Source: Rhodanobacter sp. (lineage in GTDB: Bacteria > Pseudomonadota > Gammaproteobacteria > Xanthomonadales > Rhodanobacteraceae). Taken from it: a DNA stretch of 64,000 nucleotides. The stretch is taken from the NCBI GenBank assembly GCA_040371205.1, contig AP031382.1, positions 1,919,562 through 1,983,561 on the forward strand, written 5' to 3'. Below, in pieces: positions 1 through 9,801 of this stretch. The notes under the pieces are model-generated. The model was not told where the DNA came from, made no database searches, and was given only the letters and a program-made list of their open reading frames with translations. Each line of letters opens with the position of its first letter. Positions within the stretch are counted from its first letter, which is position 1. Position numbers and translations under genes: made by a program.

Positions 1-3000
1 CAGGCGGCAGGCTTTGGCGTGTCGCTGCCATCGCTGTCGCTGCTGTCGTCGCCGCTGCCGTTGTCGCCCGCCGTGTTGCTGTCTGCCTGCACGGCGGGCG
101 GTGGCTGGATCACGGGATCGAAACCGCCGGGCAGCAGGTCGACGATGGCCACGTTGCCCACGCCGTCGTTGCCGGTGGCGCGGATCTTGATGTGCACGTC
201 GATCTCCTCGCCCACCGTGATCTTGTCCAGCGGCTTGCCCTGGGTGTCGGTGTACTCGCGCACGATCTCGATGCCGTGCTTGATCGCCTGCGTCGACGCC
301 GCGCGGTCGTAACCGCCCTGCGTGGCGATGCGCCAGGCCGGCAGCACACCCTGGTTGCTGTAGCGCAGCGCCTTCGCCGCGCTGTCCCAACTGCCGCCGA
401 GCAACATGCCGCCTTGCAGCTGGCCGATGGACTTGGCGCTGCCGTCGGCCAGCACCTCGGCCAGCCCCAGCTTGTCCAGCCCGGCGGCGGTGTCGTGCGC
501 GTAGCTGTCCAGCGCCAGCACGGTCATCGCGGACGACAAGGTGTTGTAGTCGTTGTGCGCGAGCGGCCAGGAGAGGTTTTCGAACACGCGCGGCGGCAGC
601 GACTTCGCTTCCTGCGGGAAATGCCTGGCGATCAGGTACAACACACTGGCGTCGCGGGTCAGCGGGTCGTAGTAGTAGCCGTAGCCGAAGTCCTCGGCGG
701 CCTTGGCGCGGGTGAGCAGCTTGAGCGGGCCGGCCATCAGCCGGTTCGCCTCACCGTCCTGTTTCAGCAGCTCGTACGAGGCGGCCAGCCATGCAGCGGC
801 GAGGTCATTGGTCCATACCTTCGGATACTGGTCCTGCAACCGCCGCTGCACCGCTGCCAGCAGGTTGGTGGTGACGTTGCCCTGCCGGGTCAGCAGGTAC
901 ACGGCGTAGGCGCGTTCGCGCAGTTGGTCCAGCGTGTCCATGCTGTCGTCGGCAGCCAGTTGCCGGAGGTACTGGTTGCCGGCGTCGAACATGTCCTGCG
1001 GCACCGTCATGCCGCGCTCGCGCGCCTCGATCAGGAAGTTCATCGCGTAGTCGGAGACGAACGGCTCCGCATCCGGCGTGGCCGACCACAGGCCAAAGCC
1101 GCCCGCGCCGTTTTGCCGCGAGTGCAACACGTCGAGGAAGTTGGCCAGCGCCTGGTCGTTGCTGATGCTCTTGTCGCCGAAGGCCGGCTGCAGCGCGTGC
1201 GCGAACACCGGTACCACCGGCCACTTCGACACGATCAGCCGCGGCATCGCCGAGCTGACAATCTGCTCGCTGCAGTAGTTCTGGTAGTTCACCAGATAGC
1301 TGGTGATGCCTTGCGCCAGCACCACCGGCAACGAGGAGATCGCCGCGTCGCGCGAGGCGTAGGCGTCGTACATCGCGCGCAGCGGCTTCAGGTCGACCTG
1401 GCTGCCGGTTTCCACGCGGCCCACGTCCACCTGGGTGCGATAGGCCGCCGCCGGGCGCACCGACAGGTCGATGCCCTGCCGCGCGGACTTGCCGCCGTAG
1501 CCGGCGACGAACTCGAGGTGGCCGGAACCCAGCTTGTCGGTGGCCTTGACGCGGAAACGCAGCACGCCTTCCCGCATCGAGGCCAGGCTCACGTTCTGCG
1601 TGGCCGGGCCGAGCACCTGCAGCTGCGGGCCGGTCTTGAGCGTCACCGCCACCGGCACGGCCTTCGCCCCGATGTCGGTGAGGTTGTTGGCCACGCCCAC
1701 GCTCACCTCGGCTTCATCGCCCGGCGCCATCGTGCTCGGTACGTTCGGCGAGAGCACGAAGTCGCCGCGCACCGTGGTGGCGCCCTCCCAGGTGCCGATG
1801 CGGTCCGGCGAGACCGCCACCGCCATCACGCGCACGCGGCCGTTGAAGTAGTCGGGCACGGTGTAGCTGAAGTCCTTCTCGCCATCGACGCCGACGATGC
1901 CGGACCAGTACGCCACCGGCTTGTCGCGCTTGCGCTTGAACGGGTTGAGCTGGCGGCTGATCGCCGCGTCGGCATCGCCGCCCGGCGCGGCGGACAGCGC
2001 CATCAGCTTCTCGAACTCGGGCAGGATCAGGTCGAGGATCTGCGAGGTCCTGACCTCGAGCATCTTCTTGCGGAAGAAGAACTGCAGCGGGTCGCCCAGC
2101 TTGTAGCGCGCCACCTGCAGGATGCCCTCGTCCACCGCGAACAGCACCACCCTGGCCGGCTGCGCGGCATGCAGCTTGAAGGTCACGGTGTCGCCCGGTT
2201 TCACCAGCGCGGGCGTGTCCACCGAGAGCACGTCGCGCCGGGCGTCGAGGTTCACCGAGAACGGCACCACGCCGTAGGACAACGGGCTCATGAAGATCTC
2301 GTCGGAGGAGGGATCGCGCACGAACTGCACGTTGACGTAGCCGTTGCCCTCGAAGTCCTTCGGCAGCGTGATGCTCTGCACCGAGCTGGTGGTGTCGGCA
2401 TGGAACCACGCGTGCGCGTAGACCTTGTCGCGCTCGATGGTGATCAGCCCGCTACCGGCATACGGCGCATGCACCGCGATGTGGATGGTGTCGCCGGGCT
2501 TGTAGTCGCTCTTGTCCAGGCTCAGCTGCAGCTCGGCGTTGCGCTCCAGCGAGCGCGACAGGTCGGCGTTGCCGGCCACCGAGTAGCTGACGCGATTCAC
2601 TTCCTTGCGGTCGTTACCGCGCAGGATCAGCAGCGCGTAGTCGCCGGGTTTGTCGGTGGCGAGCGGGTAGTCCATGCCGCCGGCGGGAATCGCCAGCGGC
2701 TTTTCGTCCACCGGGATTTCCTTGAGCTTGGACTCGTACTTGTAGACGCCCGAGTCCTGCTTGGTGAGCACCGAGACATAGCGGCGTTCGACCAGTTGCG
2801 CCTTGAGGCCGTCCAGCGCGATGGATTTCGCGTCGGGGCCGATCGCCACCAGGCGCACCTTGCGCGCCGCGTTGCGGCTCACGTAGTCGAGCGCGTCGTC
2901 GCTCTTGTAGCCCACCAGCCAGTCGTTCGAGGAGACGAGGGTCTGCGCGGCGGCGGCCACGCTGCGCCCGCCGTCCGCCTCGTGCGCCTTGGCGAGGAAG

Positions 3001-5819
3001 TAGAGCTGGTAGGTGGCGTCGGCGTATTTCTTCAGGTCGAGGTCGAACTCGGCGTGGCCCTTGTCGTCGGTCTTGCCGTCGGCGAGGTTTTCCTCGTAAC
3101 CCTCCTTGGCGCGACGGGTGTCGTAAAAGTGGTAGTCGGGCCAGCTGTGGAACGCCGGCCATGCCGGGCGCAGGGTGATCGAGGCTTCCACGCGGCGGTT
3201 CGCGGCGGGCGTGCCGAACAGGTTCTGCGCATCGACCAGGCCCTTGAGCTGGTCGGGTTTCACCCAGCCCTCGGCCACCTGCTGCGAGAGCTTGGCGCTG
3301 ACCTTCATGCGGTCCGGCAGGAACTCCTTCACCTGCACCGTGGTGCTGCCGATCTGCGTGTCGGCCTTGCCGCCGCGCACGATGTAGAGGTTGACCGCCC
3401 AGGTGCCGGTGGGCGCGGTTTCCGCCGGCGTGTAGCTCAGCTCGCCGAAGCCGCTGGCATCCATGGCCATGCGCTGCTGCTTCACCGTGACGCCGCGCGG
3501 GTCGACGATCTCCGCCTGCAGCGGGATGCCCGCCACGTTGCGCACCCAGTCCGCGGCGCGCACGATCAGGCCGATGTGGAAGGTGTCGCCGGGGCGGTAG
3601 ATGCCGCGGTCGGAGAACAGGTAGGCGCTGAGCTGGCCGGCGTTCGCCGCGTTCGCCTCGCCGCCGATGTCGAAGCGCGAGAAGTCGAGCTGGCGGTCGT
3701 AACTGCCGATGGGCAGAAAGGACAGATCCTCGCCCTTGCTCACCACGTACAGCGCGGGTTTCTTCTCGCGATCCAGTCCCTTGAGGCTGGGGAAATGCAC
3801 CACGCCATCGGCATCGGTGGCCTGCGTGTAGAGCGTCTGCCCGTTCACCGCAAGCACGGACACGTTGGCGCCCGCCACCGGCCGGCCGTCGTGGATGGAT
3901 TGCACGAACACGTCCTGGCTGCCGTCCAGCGCCTGCTTCACCAGCATGCCGAGGTCGGTGACCACGATGAGGCGGTTGTCGCCGGGCGAGGCGTCGCCGC
4001 CATCGCTGTTGCCGTCGTTGCTGTCGGCACCGTCGTCGTTGGCCGCTGCCGTACTGCTCGCGGCGGCCGGCGAACCGGACGATTGCCCCGGTGCCGGCGC
4101 CAGGCCCTGCTGCGCGAGCGCACGTGCCTTGGCCGCAGCGGCGGCGCGCCTGGCGGCCGCCGCCGGGTCGTAGCCGGAGAGATGCAGCCAGAACACACCG
4201 CGCCGGCCCGGCTTGAGGTACTGGCTCAGGTCGACGCCCTCGTAATGCGCCTGCCCCGGCGCCTGCTTCGGGAAGCTGCGCTTGATCTCGTAGCGCTCGA
4301 CGATATGGCTTTCGTCGAAGTCGTAGGGCAGTTGCGGGTGGCTGTAGTCGCCCGAATTGAGGCTGACCAGATGCTGCAGCTGGTCGGGCAACACGCGGCC
4401 GATCTCCACCCGCATGCCGGGCATGTTGCGCGAGACCACCGAGACGCGCTTGCTGCCGCTCAAGGACAGCAGCGAGCCGTCGGCCATGAAGCGCAGCAGC
4501 CTGGGATAGTCCGGCACGGTGAACACGCGCGCCACCGGCCGGCCCAACACGTAGCCGCCGAAGGACTTCACGCCCTTGCCGATGCGCACGTACACGCGCT
4601 GCCCCGGCACAGCCTGGTACTTGAAGCTCTGCAGCGCCTGGTAGTCGTTCTCGGTGGGCACCACGTCGAGCTTGAGCGGCTGCGACTTGCGCAACACGTC
4701 GTCGCCCACTTCGGAAACGTTCCAGACGTAAGGCGTGCCGTTGCCGGAAGTCGGCACGCCCGGCCTGTTCGCGGGCAGCACCCAGGCCTGGGTCACGTCG
4801 GCCACGTCGCCGCTGCGCACGGCGCCGCTGAAGTCCGCCACCATCACCTGCTCGGGTTCGTACTTGTCGTTGTTCACCAAGGTGGGCGAGAGGTCGTCCA
4901 CCGTAAGGCTGTAAAGGCCGGGGATGCGCACGCTGGCCTTGAGCGCCTCCGTGGTGCCTGCACCGCCGCGCGTGCTGCGCACCCCGCTGTCGACCGTGAC
5001 GCTCACCGCACCGTCGTCGTGCGGCAACGCCAGCGGCTGGGAATGGATCCACGCATGCAGGCGGGTCGGGTCGTAGGTGACGGTGTACTTCAACGCATCG
5101 CCGGGCTTGCCGTCGCGATCCGTGAGCGCCAGCGCGATGCGCCGCTCCAACTGCGCGGCGTCGACCGGGTAGCTGAAGTCCACCGGCACGATCACCTGCT
5201 TGGCGGTGGCGTCCTGCGGATCCTGGTAGAACTCGCCCTTGCCCAGGGTGGCGGTGAACGGCGCGGTGTCGAATGCGAAGGCGTCGTCGGCCAGCCGTGC
5301 CTGCGGCGCGAAGGCCTTGCGCACGTCGAAGCGCACCTTGTAGTGCTGGCCCACCGGCCAGTCCGCGGCGGGCGTGAAGCGCAGCGTGCGGTCGTCCACC
5401 CAGGTCCATTGCCCCTTGGTGTCCGGGCTCATGGCGATGCCTTCGGTCACCGGCTTGCCGACGCGCTCAATGGGCGCGGCCGAGCCTGAGAAGTCCAATT
5501 CCAGCGGATGCACCACGATCGGCTGCTTGCTGTAGTCGGTGAGCGCGGGAGCCTGCACCGTCCAGGTGATCTGCTGCGGCTGCGGCGGGCGCAGGCGGTT
5601 CTTGTACCAGTGCCAGCCGTACCAGCCGCCGCCGGCCAGCACGACCGCGGCGAGCACGCTGGCCGCGGAGCGCAGCGGATGGCGCCGCACGACGTGCATC
5701 CAGCTCGGCGCCGACCATCGCACGTCGCCGAACAGCGGCCGCAAAACCCAGCCGAGTGCGCGTCCGACAGCGCGCAACAGGCGCACCGGCAACAGGAACA
5801 GGAACCGCAGCAGATCCAT
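1..5819 (-). CDS. Alpha-2-macroglobulin family protein (thioester type), 3' end off window
   Basis: A very large bacterial alpha-2-macroglobulin, predicted to trap proteases in the periplasm. At least 1939 residues are visible and the C-terminus runs off the left edge. The ATG at 5819 follows a GAGGGGAG Shine-Dalgarno. The N-terminus has a basic cytoplasmic stretch and one membrane helix at about residues 51-70, with no lipobox, so it looks like an inner-membrane-anchored, periplasm-facing protein. The thioester motif CSEQ is in frame at about residue 1516 (around position 1274), so covalent trapping is plausible. The family motif DLLPGGF lies near position 130 and is followed by an acidic Asp/Ser/Gly-rich stretch that reaches the edge. 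The E. coli thioester homologue YfhM is shorter (about 1650 residues) and a lipoprotein. A partner gene pbpC, common next to this family, would lie outside the window. Family assignment is secure; the target is unknown. Confidence 0.9.
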   Translation of the reverse strand, partial: MDLLRFLFLLPVRLLRAVGRALGWVLRPLFGDVRWSAPSWMHVVRRHPLRSAASVLAAVVLAGGGWYGWHWYKNRLRPPQPQQITWTVQAPALTDYSKQPIVVHPLELDFSGSAAPIERVGKPVTEGIAMSPDTKGQWTWVDDRTLRFTPAADWPVGQHYKVRFDVRKAFAPQARLADDAFAFDTAPFTATLGKGEFYQDPQDATAKQVIVPVDFSYPVDAAQLERRIALALTDRDGKPGDALKYTVTYDPTRLHAWIHSQPLALPHDDGAVSVTVDSGVRSTRGGAGTTEALKASVRIPGLYSLTVDDLSPTLVNNDKYEPEQVMVADFSGAVRSGDVADVTQAWVLPANRPGVPTSGNGTPYVWNVSEVGDDVLRKSQPLKLDVVPTENDYQALQSFKYQAVPGQRVYVRIGKGVKSFGGYVLGRPVARVFTVPDYPRLLRFMADGSLLSLSGSKRVSVVSRNMPGMRVEIGRVLPDQLQHLVSLNSGDYSHPQLPYDFDESHIVERYEIKRSFPKQAPGQAHYEGVDLSQYLKPGRRGVFWLHLSGYDPAAAARRAAAAAKARALAQQGLAPAPGQSSGSPAAASSTAAANDDGADSNDGNSDGGDASPGDNRLIVVTDLGMLVKQALDGSQDVFVQSIHDGRPVAGANVSVLAVNGQTLYTQATDADGVVHFPSLKGLDREKKPALYVVSKGEDLSFLPIGSYDRQLDFSRFDIGGEANAANAGQLSAYLFSDRGIYRPGDTFHIGLIVRAADWVRNVAGIPLQAEIVDPRGVTVKQQRMAMDASGFGELSYTPAETAPTGTWAVNLYIVRGGKADTQIGSTTVQVKEFLPDRMKVSAKLSQQVAEGWVKPDQLKGLVDAQNLFGTPAANRRVEASITLRPAWPAFHSWPDYHFYDTRRAKEGYEENLADGKTDDKGHAEFDLDLKKYADATYQLYFLAKAHEADGGRSVAAAAQTLVSSNDWLVGYKSDDALDYVSRNAARKVRLVAIGPDAKSIALDGLKAQLVERRYVSVLTKQDSGVYKYESKLKEIPVDEKPLAIPAGGMDYPLATDKPGDYALLILRGNDRKEVNRVSYSVAGNADLSRSLERNAELQLSLDKSDYKPGDTIHIAVHAPYAGSGLITIERDKVYAHAWFHADTTSSVQSITLPKDFEGNGYVNVQFVRDPSSDEIFMSPLSYGVVPFSVNLDARRDVLSVDTPALVKPGDTVTFKLHAAQPARVVLFAVDEGILQVARYKLGDPLQFFFRKKMLEVRTSQILDLILPEFEKLMALSAAPGGDADAAISRQLNPFKRKRDKPVAYWSGIVGVDGEKDFSYTVPDYFNGRVRVMAVAVSPDRIGTWEGATTVRGDFVLSPNVPSTMAPGDEAEVSVGVANNLTDIGAKAVPVAVTLKTGPQLQVLGPATQNVSLASMREGVLRFRVKATDKLGSGHLEFVAGYGGKSARQGIDLSVRPAAAYRTQVDVGRVETGSQVDLKPLRAMYDAYASRDAAISSLPVVLAQGITSYLVNYQNYCSEQIVSSAMPRLIVSKWPVVPVFAHALQPAFGDKSISNDQALANFLDVLHSRQNGAGGFGLWSATPDAEPFVSDYAMNFLIEARERGMTVPQDMFDAGNQYLRQLAADDSMDTLDQLRERAYAVYLLTRQGNVTTNLLAAVQRRLQDQYPKVWTNDLAAAWLAASYELLKQDGEANRLMAGPLKLLTRAKAAEDFGYGYYYDPLTRDASVLYLIARHFPQEAKSLPPRVFENLSWPLAHNDYNTLSSAMTVLALDSYAHDTAAGLDKLGLAEVLADGSAKSIGQLQGGMLLGGSWDSAAKALRYSNQGVLPAWRIATQGGYDRAASTQAIKHGIEIVREYTDTQGKPLDKITVGEEIDVHIKIRATGNDGVGNVAIVDLLPGGFDPVIQPPPAVQADSNTAGDNGSGDDSSDSDGSDTPKPAA

Positions 5820-5889
5820 GATGCTCCCCTCGATTCGTCCGTCGAATGGCACCGGCCGTTGCGGCCGCCGCCGGGGTCCGCCATGCAAA

Positions 5890-5917
5890 CAGGCCTCGCG
5901 CGGGACTGCGAGGCCTG
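5890..5917 (-). terminator. Hairpin after galU
   Basis: A perfect 10-bp inverted repeat with an 8-nt loop sits between the galU stop and the alpha-2-macroglobulin start. On the minus strand it is followed by only three T residues, so it is at best a weak or attenuating terminator. Confidence 0.4.
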
Positions 5918-6012
5918 TCGATGGATTTCCCCTTGCGCATCCTGCTCCATGAAGATGGCAGGACACGGCCGCGATTCTGGCACGGCACGGCCGTGCCAGT
6001 CAGCCGCTGGTG

Positions 6013-6888
6013 TCAGAGCGTGGCGGCGATCTCGCGCACCACCGGCGCCAGGGTCGGGTCCTGCAACGCCATGTGCATGGTGGCGCGCACCAGGCCGGCC
6101 TTGTTGCCGCAGTCGAAGCGGGTGCCCTCGAAGCGGTAGGCCAGCACCTTGCCCTGCTCCTTGAGCAGCGCGTCGATGGCATCGGTCAGCTGGATTTCGC
6201 CGCCGGCGCCCGGCGTGGTCTGTTCCAGCAACTGGAAGATGCGCCCCGGCAGCACGTAGCGGCCGACCACGGCCAGGTTCGACGGCGCGTCGGCCGGCTT
6301 GGGCTTCTCCACCATGTGGCGGATCTGCGCGCTGCGTTCGTCGATGCGGGTAGCGTCGACGATGCCGTACTTGTCGGTTTCGTTCTGCGGCACTTCCTCC
6401 ACCGCGATCACGCCCGCGCCCGCGCGCTCGCCGAGTTCGGCCATCTGGCGCAGCGCGCCCTTGCCGGCGCCGTTCCAGATCAGGTCGTCCGGCAGCACCA
6501 CGCCGAACGGCTCGTCGCCCACCACCGGCTTGGCGCACAGCACAGCGTGGCCAAGGCCCAGCGCCTCGGGCTGGGTGACGAAGATCGCGCGCACATGCTT
6601 CGGCAGCGTGCCCTGCACCAGCGCCAGCAAGGCGTCCTTGCCCTTTTCCTGCAGCTTCGCTTCCAGTTCGTAGGCCTTGTCGAAATAGTCGGCGATGGCG
6701 TGCTTGTAGCGGTTGGTGACGAAGATCAGGGTGTCGGCGCCGGCGTCCACGGCCTCGTCGACCGCGTACTGGATCAGCGGCTTGTCCAGCACCGGAAGCA
6801 TTTCCTTGGCCACCACCTTGGTGGCGGGCAGGAAACGCGTGCCCAGGCCGGCCACCGGGAAAACCACCTTGCGCAACGGCTTGCTCAC
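6013..6888 (-). CDS. galU: UTP--glucose-1-phosphate uridylyltransferase
   Basis: Makes UDP-glucose from UTP and glucose-1-phosphate in the cytoplasm, feeding LPS and exopolysaccharide synthesis. The 291 residues are full length for GalU. The N-terminal nucleotide-binding signature GLGTRFLPATK is at residues 14-24, and VLDKPLIQYAVDEA follows, as in bacterial GalU. It directly follows the nucleotide-sugar dehydratase gene (the two stop/start codons abut at 6888/6889) and so closes an envelope sugar operon that starts at lapA or the glycosyltransferase. Assignment is secure. Confidence 0.97.
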   Translation of the reverse strand: MSKPLRKVVFPVAGLGTRFLPATKVVAKEMLPVLDKPLIQYAVDEAVDAGADTLIFVTNRYKHAIADYFDKAYELEAKLQEKGKDALLALVQGTLPKHVRAIFVTQPEALGLGHAVLCAKPVVGDEPFGVVLPDDLIWNGAGKGALRQMAELGERAGAGVIAVEEVPQNETDKYGIVDATRIDERSAQIRHMVEKPKPADAPSNLAVVGRYVLPGRIFQLLEQTTPGAGGEIQLTDAIDALLKEQGKVLAYRFEGTRFDCGNKAGLVRATMHMALQDPTLAPVVREIAATL

Positions 6889-8784
6889 TTATTTCTCTCC
6901 GGTTTCGTGATGGCGGATCGGCACCACGTTGTCCGACTGCGCCGTTTCGTTCCAGCGGAACGAGGGCAGCAGGCTGGAAACGCAGCGCCGAAGTTCTTCT
7001 TCGTCGTCGGCAGCGACCATCTCGGCCGCCTTGTGCATCATCGCCTGCAGCAGCTCCCACGAGACTTGTCGGTGCTGGGCCAGGAAGATCTTGGCATGCG
7101 TGGTGGCGCAGTACTGCTCTTGCGGGTGGAACAGTTCCTCGAACAGCTTCTCGCCCGGACGCAGCCCGGTGTAGACGATGGGGATTTCGCTGCCGGGCTT
7201 CTTGCCGGCCAGCCGTATCATCTGCTCGGCGAGATCGCGGATCTTTACCGGCTCGCCCATGTCCAGCGCGAAGATCTCGCCGCCCTTGCCGAGGCTGGCC
7301 GCCTGCAGGATCAGCTGGCAGGCCTCGGGGATGGTCATGAAGTAGCGCGACATCTCCGGATGGGTCACGGTGACCGGGCCGCCGTCGCGGATCTGCTGGC
7401 GGAACAACGGCACCACCGAACCGGCCGAATCCAGCACGTTGCCGAAACGCACGGTGACGTAGCGCGTGCGGGCATGCGCGTTGCGGTTCTGGCACCAGAT
7501 CTCGGCGATGCGCTTGCAGGCGCCCATCACGCTGGTGGGATTGACCGCCTTGTCGGTGGAGATCAGCACGAAGCATTCCGCCCCGGCCTCGCCCGACAGG
7601 TCGGCCATGATGCGCGTGCCCAGCACGTTGTTGAGGAAGGCCGTGCGCAATTGGTGCTGCAGCATCGGCACATGCTTGTAGGCGGCGGCATGGAACACCA
7701 CCTGCGGCCGCGCTTCCGCCAGGACCCGGCGCATCGACACGCTGTCCACGCAACTGGCCAGCACGCCTTCGAGCAAAAGATCCGGATAGTTCGCGCGCAA
7801 CTCGCTGGTGATCCGGTAGAGGTTGAACTCGCTGTGGTCGACCACGACCAGCGATTGCGCGCCCAGCCGCGCCACCTGCCGGCACAGCTCCGAACCGATC
7901 GAGCCGCCGCCGCCGGTGACCAGCACGCGCCGGCCGCCGATGGCCTCGCGTATCGCCGTCCAGTCCAACTCCACCGTGTCGCGGCCGAGCAGGTCCTCGA
8001 TCGCCACTTCCTTGATGTCGCTGGGATGCGCCCGGCCGGCCAGCACGTCGTCCAGCCGCGGCACGGTGCGGTAGGGCAAGCCCGTGGCGTCGCACAGCGA
8101 GACCACGCGGCGCATCTCGCTCGCGCTCGCTCCAGGCAAGGCGATCAGCAGCATTTCCGCCGCCGTCTGACGGGCGATCTCGGGCAACTGGTCGGGCCGG
8201 CCCAGCACGGGGTAACCGTTGATGCGCGCACCGCGCAGTGCGACGCGGTCATCCAGGAAGCCGACGACCTTGTAGCCGCCGTCGAGCTGCAGGTCGCGCG
8301 ACAACGATTCGCCGGCACGATCCGCACCGACGATGAGCACCCGCCGCATCGAGCCTCCCCCGCCCAAGCCGTACCGCTTGTCCTTCCAGTAGCGGTAGGC
8401 CAGGCGCGGCATGCCCAGCGCAACGGACAGCACCATCGGGTACAGCAGCAGCATGGAGCGCGGCACGCCCTGCAGGCGGCTGAACATCGAAAGCAGCAGC
8501 CAGATCGCCACCGACCCCAGCGCCGCGGCGCGCAGGATGTTCCACAGGTCCGGCAGGCTGGCGAAACGCCACACGCCCTTGTAGAGGCCCGTCCAGCGGA
8601 AAATCAGACCCTGCGCCAGCAGCACCACCGGGAACTCGAACCAGAGGAATTGCATCACTTCCTGCGGTTGCAGTGCGTAGCGCAGCAGCTTGGCGATCCA
8701 CCAGGCAAAGGCCGCCATGGCCAGGTCATGCATCATGACGGCCACGCGAGGGTGATTGATGCCGACGATCCTGCGCAGCGTCAT
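6889..8784 (-). CDS. Membrane-bound nucleoside-diphosphate sugar dehydratase/epimerase (WbpM/CapD type)
   Basis: A polysaccharide biosynthesis protein of 631 residues, the full length of the WbpM/PglF/FlaA1 large class. About four membrane helices occupy residues 1-110. Then come a first Rossmann region (VLIVGADRAGES) and a second catalytic SDR domain with TGGGGSIGSEL. The catalytic lysine region reads SVMGACKR, with Met where classical SDRs have Tyr, as in the SMK triad of UDP-GlcNAc 4,6-dehydratases such as WbpM. The likely product is a UDP-4-keto-6-deoxy-HexNAc precursor of O-antigen or capsule sugars; the exact substrate cannot be read from sequence. The start MTLRRIVG was chosen because it lies 7 bp after the upstream glycosyltransferase stop. 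WbpL/WbpM-type pairing with the neighbour supports the role. Confidence 0.9.
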   Translation of the reverse strand: MTLRRIVGINHPRVAVMMHDLAMAAFAWWIAKLLRYALQPQEVMQFLWFEFPVVLLAQGLIFRWTGLYKGVWRFASLPDLWNILRAAALGSVAIWLLLSMFSRLQGVPRSMLLLYPMVLSVALGMPRLAYRYWKDKRYGLGGGGSMRRVLIVGADRAGESLSRDLQLDGGYKVVGFLDDRVALRGARINGYPVLGRPDQLPEIARQTAAEMLLIALPGASASEMRRVVSLCDATGLPYRTVPRLDDVLAGRAHPSDIKEVAIEDLLGRDTVELDWTAIREAIGGRRVLVTGGGGSIGSELCRQVARLGAQSLVVVDHSEFNLYRITSELRANYPDLLLEGVLASCVDSVSMRRVLAEARPQVVFHAAAYKHVPMLQHQLRTAFLNNVLGTRIMADLSGEAGAECFVLISTDKAVNPTSVMGACKRIAEIWCQNRNAHARTRYVTVRFGNVLDSAGSVVPLFRQQIRDGGPVTVTHPEMSRYFMTIPEACQLILQAASLGKGGEIFALDMGEPVKIRDLAEQMIRLAGKKPGSEIPIVYTGLRPGEKLFEELFHPQEQYCATTHAKIFLAQHRQVSWELLQAMMHKAAEMVAADDEEELRRCVSSLLPSFRWNETAQSDNVVPIRHHETGEK

Positions 8785-8791
8785 GACGATC

Positions 8792-9796
8792 CTAGCTGGG
8801 GTTGCGTCGCCGCAGGCAGCGGCGTTTGAGCAGCAGCCACAATCCCGCCGCTGCCACATAAGTCGCCATGGTAATCGGCAAGGCCCGCGATGGATGACTA
8901 AAGGCCAACCAGGTCAGCGGCGCGGCAAGCAACAGGTTCCATGCCATGTAGAGCGCGCCTCCCCTCGCATGCGACAGGCCGCGCCTGATCAGCCACTGGT
9001 ACAAATGCTCGCGATGCGCACTGTACCAGCGGCGCCCGCGCAGAAAACGCGTCGCCAACGTCAGGCTGGCATCGGTGACGAAGGCGGAGGAAAGGATCAG
9101 CGCCGGCCACAGCAAGGCGGCATCCGCCCGCCACAACATGGCCGTGCCCGCGAAGATCAGCAGGCCGACACTGCCGCTTCCCACATCTCCCATGAAGATG
9201 CGCGCCGGCGAACGGTTGAGGCACCAGAAGCCGAAGCAGGCCATGGCCAGGCAGACCGTGGCCAGCGCCAGCGCGGGCTGCCCGGCGCCATGGGCCAGCA
9301 AGGCCAGGCCCGCGCCCACGAACATCCCCTGCTGGGCGAGCAGGCCATCGATGCCGTCCATGAAGTTGTGCAGGTTGATGCTCCATGTGCCGGCCAGCAG
9401 GATCGGCGGCAGCCACCACCACGACATGCCATCCGCGGCCATCGCCGCGTCGAACAACAGGACGGCCAGCGACTGCGCGCCGAAGCGCGGCAGTATCGGC
9501 AGCGAGCGGTGGTCGTCCCACCAGCCCGCGAGCGCCACCAGCAACAAGGCCGCCAGCAGCCCGGCCACGGTTGCGGGCGGCCAAGGCATCGTGGTGCCGA
9601 GCAGCGCGCCGGGCAGGCAGACCAGGCCGGCGAGGACGATGCCGATGCCGCCGCCGCGCGGAGTGGGGACGCTATGCGATCGTCGCTGGCCGGGCCGGTC
9701 CAGCATGCCGCGACGATGCGCATAGGCAATCGCCGCGCGCGCCGAAAACCAGGCGATCACGAAGGAGAGCAGCAACCATCCCATGGCCGAGAGCAT
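8792..9796 (-). CDS. Undecaprenyl-phosphate sugar-1-phosphate transferase (WecA/WbpL family)
   Basis: Glycosyltransferase family 4 membrane enzyme of 334 residues. It starts lipid-linked polysaccharide synthesis by moving an N-acetylhexosamine-1-phosphate onto undecaprenyl phosphate. It has many hydrophobic helices and the family motifs: GWWDDHRSL (Asp pair), NFMDGIDGL and RIFMGDVGSGSVG, followed by a basic HxxH-like stretch (SAHREHLYQ). The start MLSAMGWLLL lies 5 bp after the lapB stop; the Met at 9784 is an alternative. It is translated just upstream of the WbpM-like dehydratase, the same pairing as wbpL-wbpM in Pseudomonas, so it probably initiates O-antigen. The sugar specificity is not determined. 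Confidence 0.88.
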   Translation of the reverse strand: MLSAMGWLLLSFVIAWFSARAAIAYAHRRGMLDRPGQRRSHSVPTPRGGGIGIVLAGLVCLPGALLGTTMPWPPATVAGLLAALLLVALAGWWDDHRSLPILPRFGAQSLAVLLFDAAMAADGMSWWWLPPILLAGTWSINLHNFMDGIDGLLAQQGMFVGAGLALLAHGAGQPALALATVCLAMACFGFWCLNRSPARIFMGDVGSGSVGLLIFAGTAMLWRADAALLWPALILSSAFVTDASLTLATRFLRGRRWYSAHREHLYQWLIRRGLSHARGGALYMAWNLLLAAPLTWLAFSHPSRALPITMATYVAAAGLWLLLKRRCLRRRNPS

Positions 9797-9801
9797 CGAA
9801 G

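Noticed and set aside
192-5489. A 1765-codon open frame on the plus strand
   Set aside because: It is antisense to the alpha-2-macroglobulin gene and its composition (His, Val, Arg, Gly-rich, no domains) is what high-GC codon bias produces opposite a real gene. The same holds for long plus-strand frames opposite rpsA, carB, dnaK, lon, clpX and the BNR gene.
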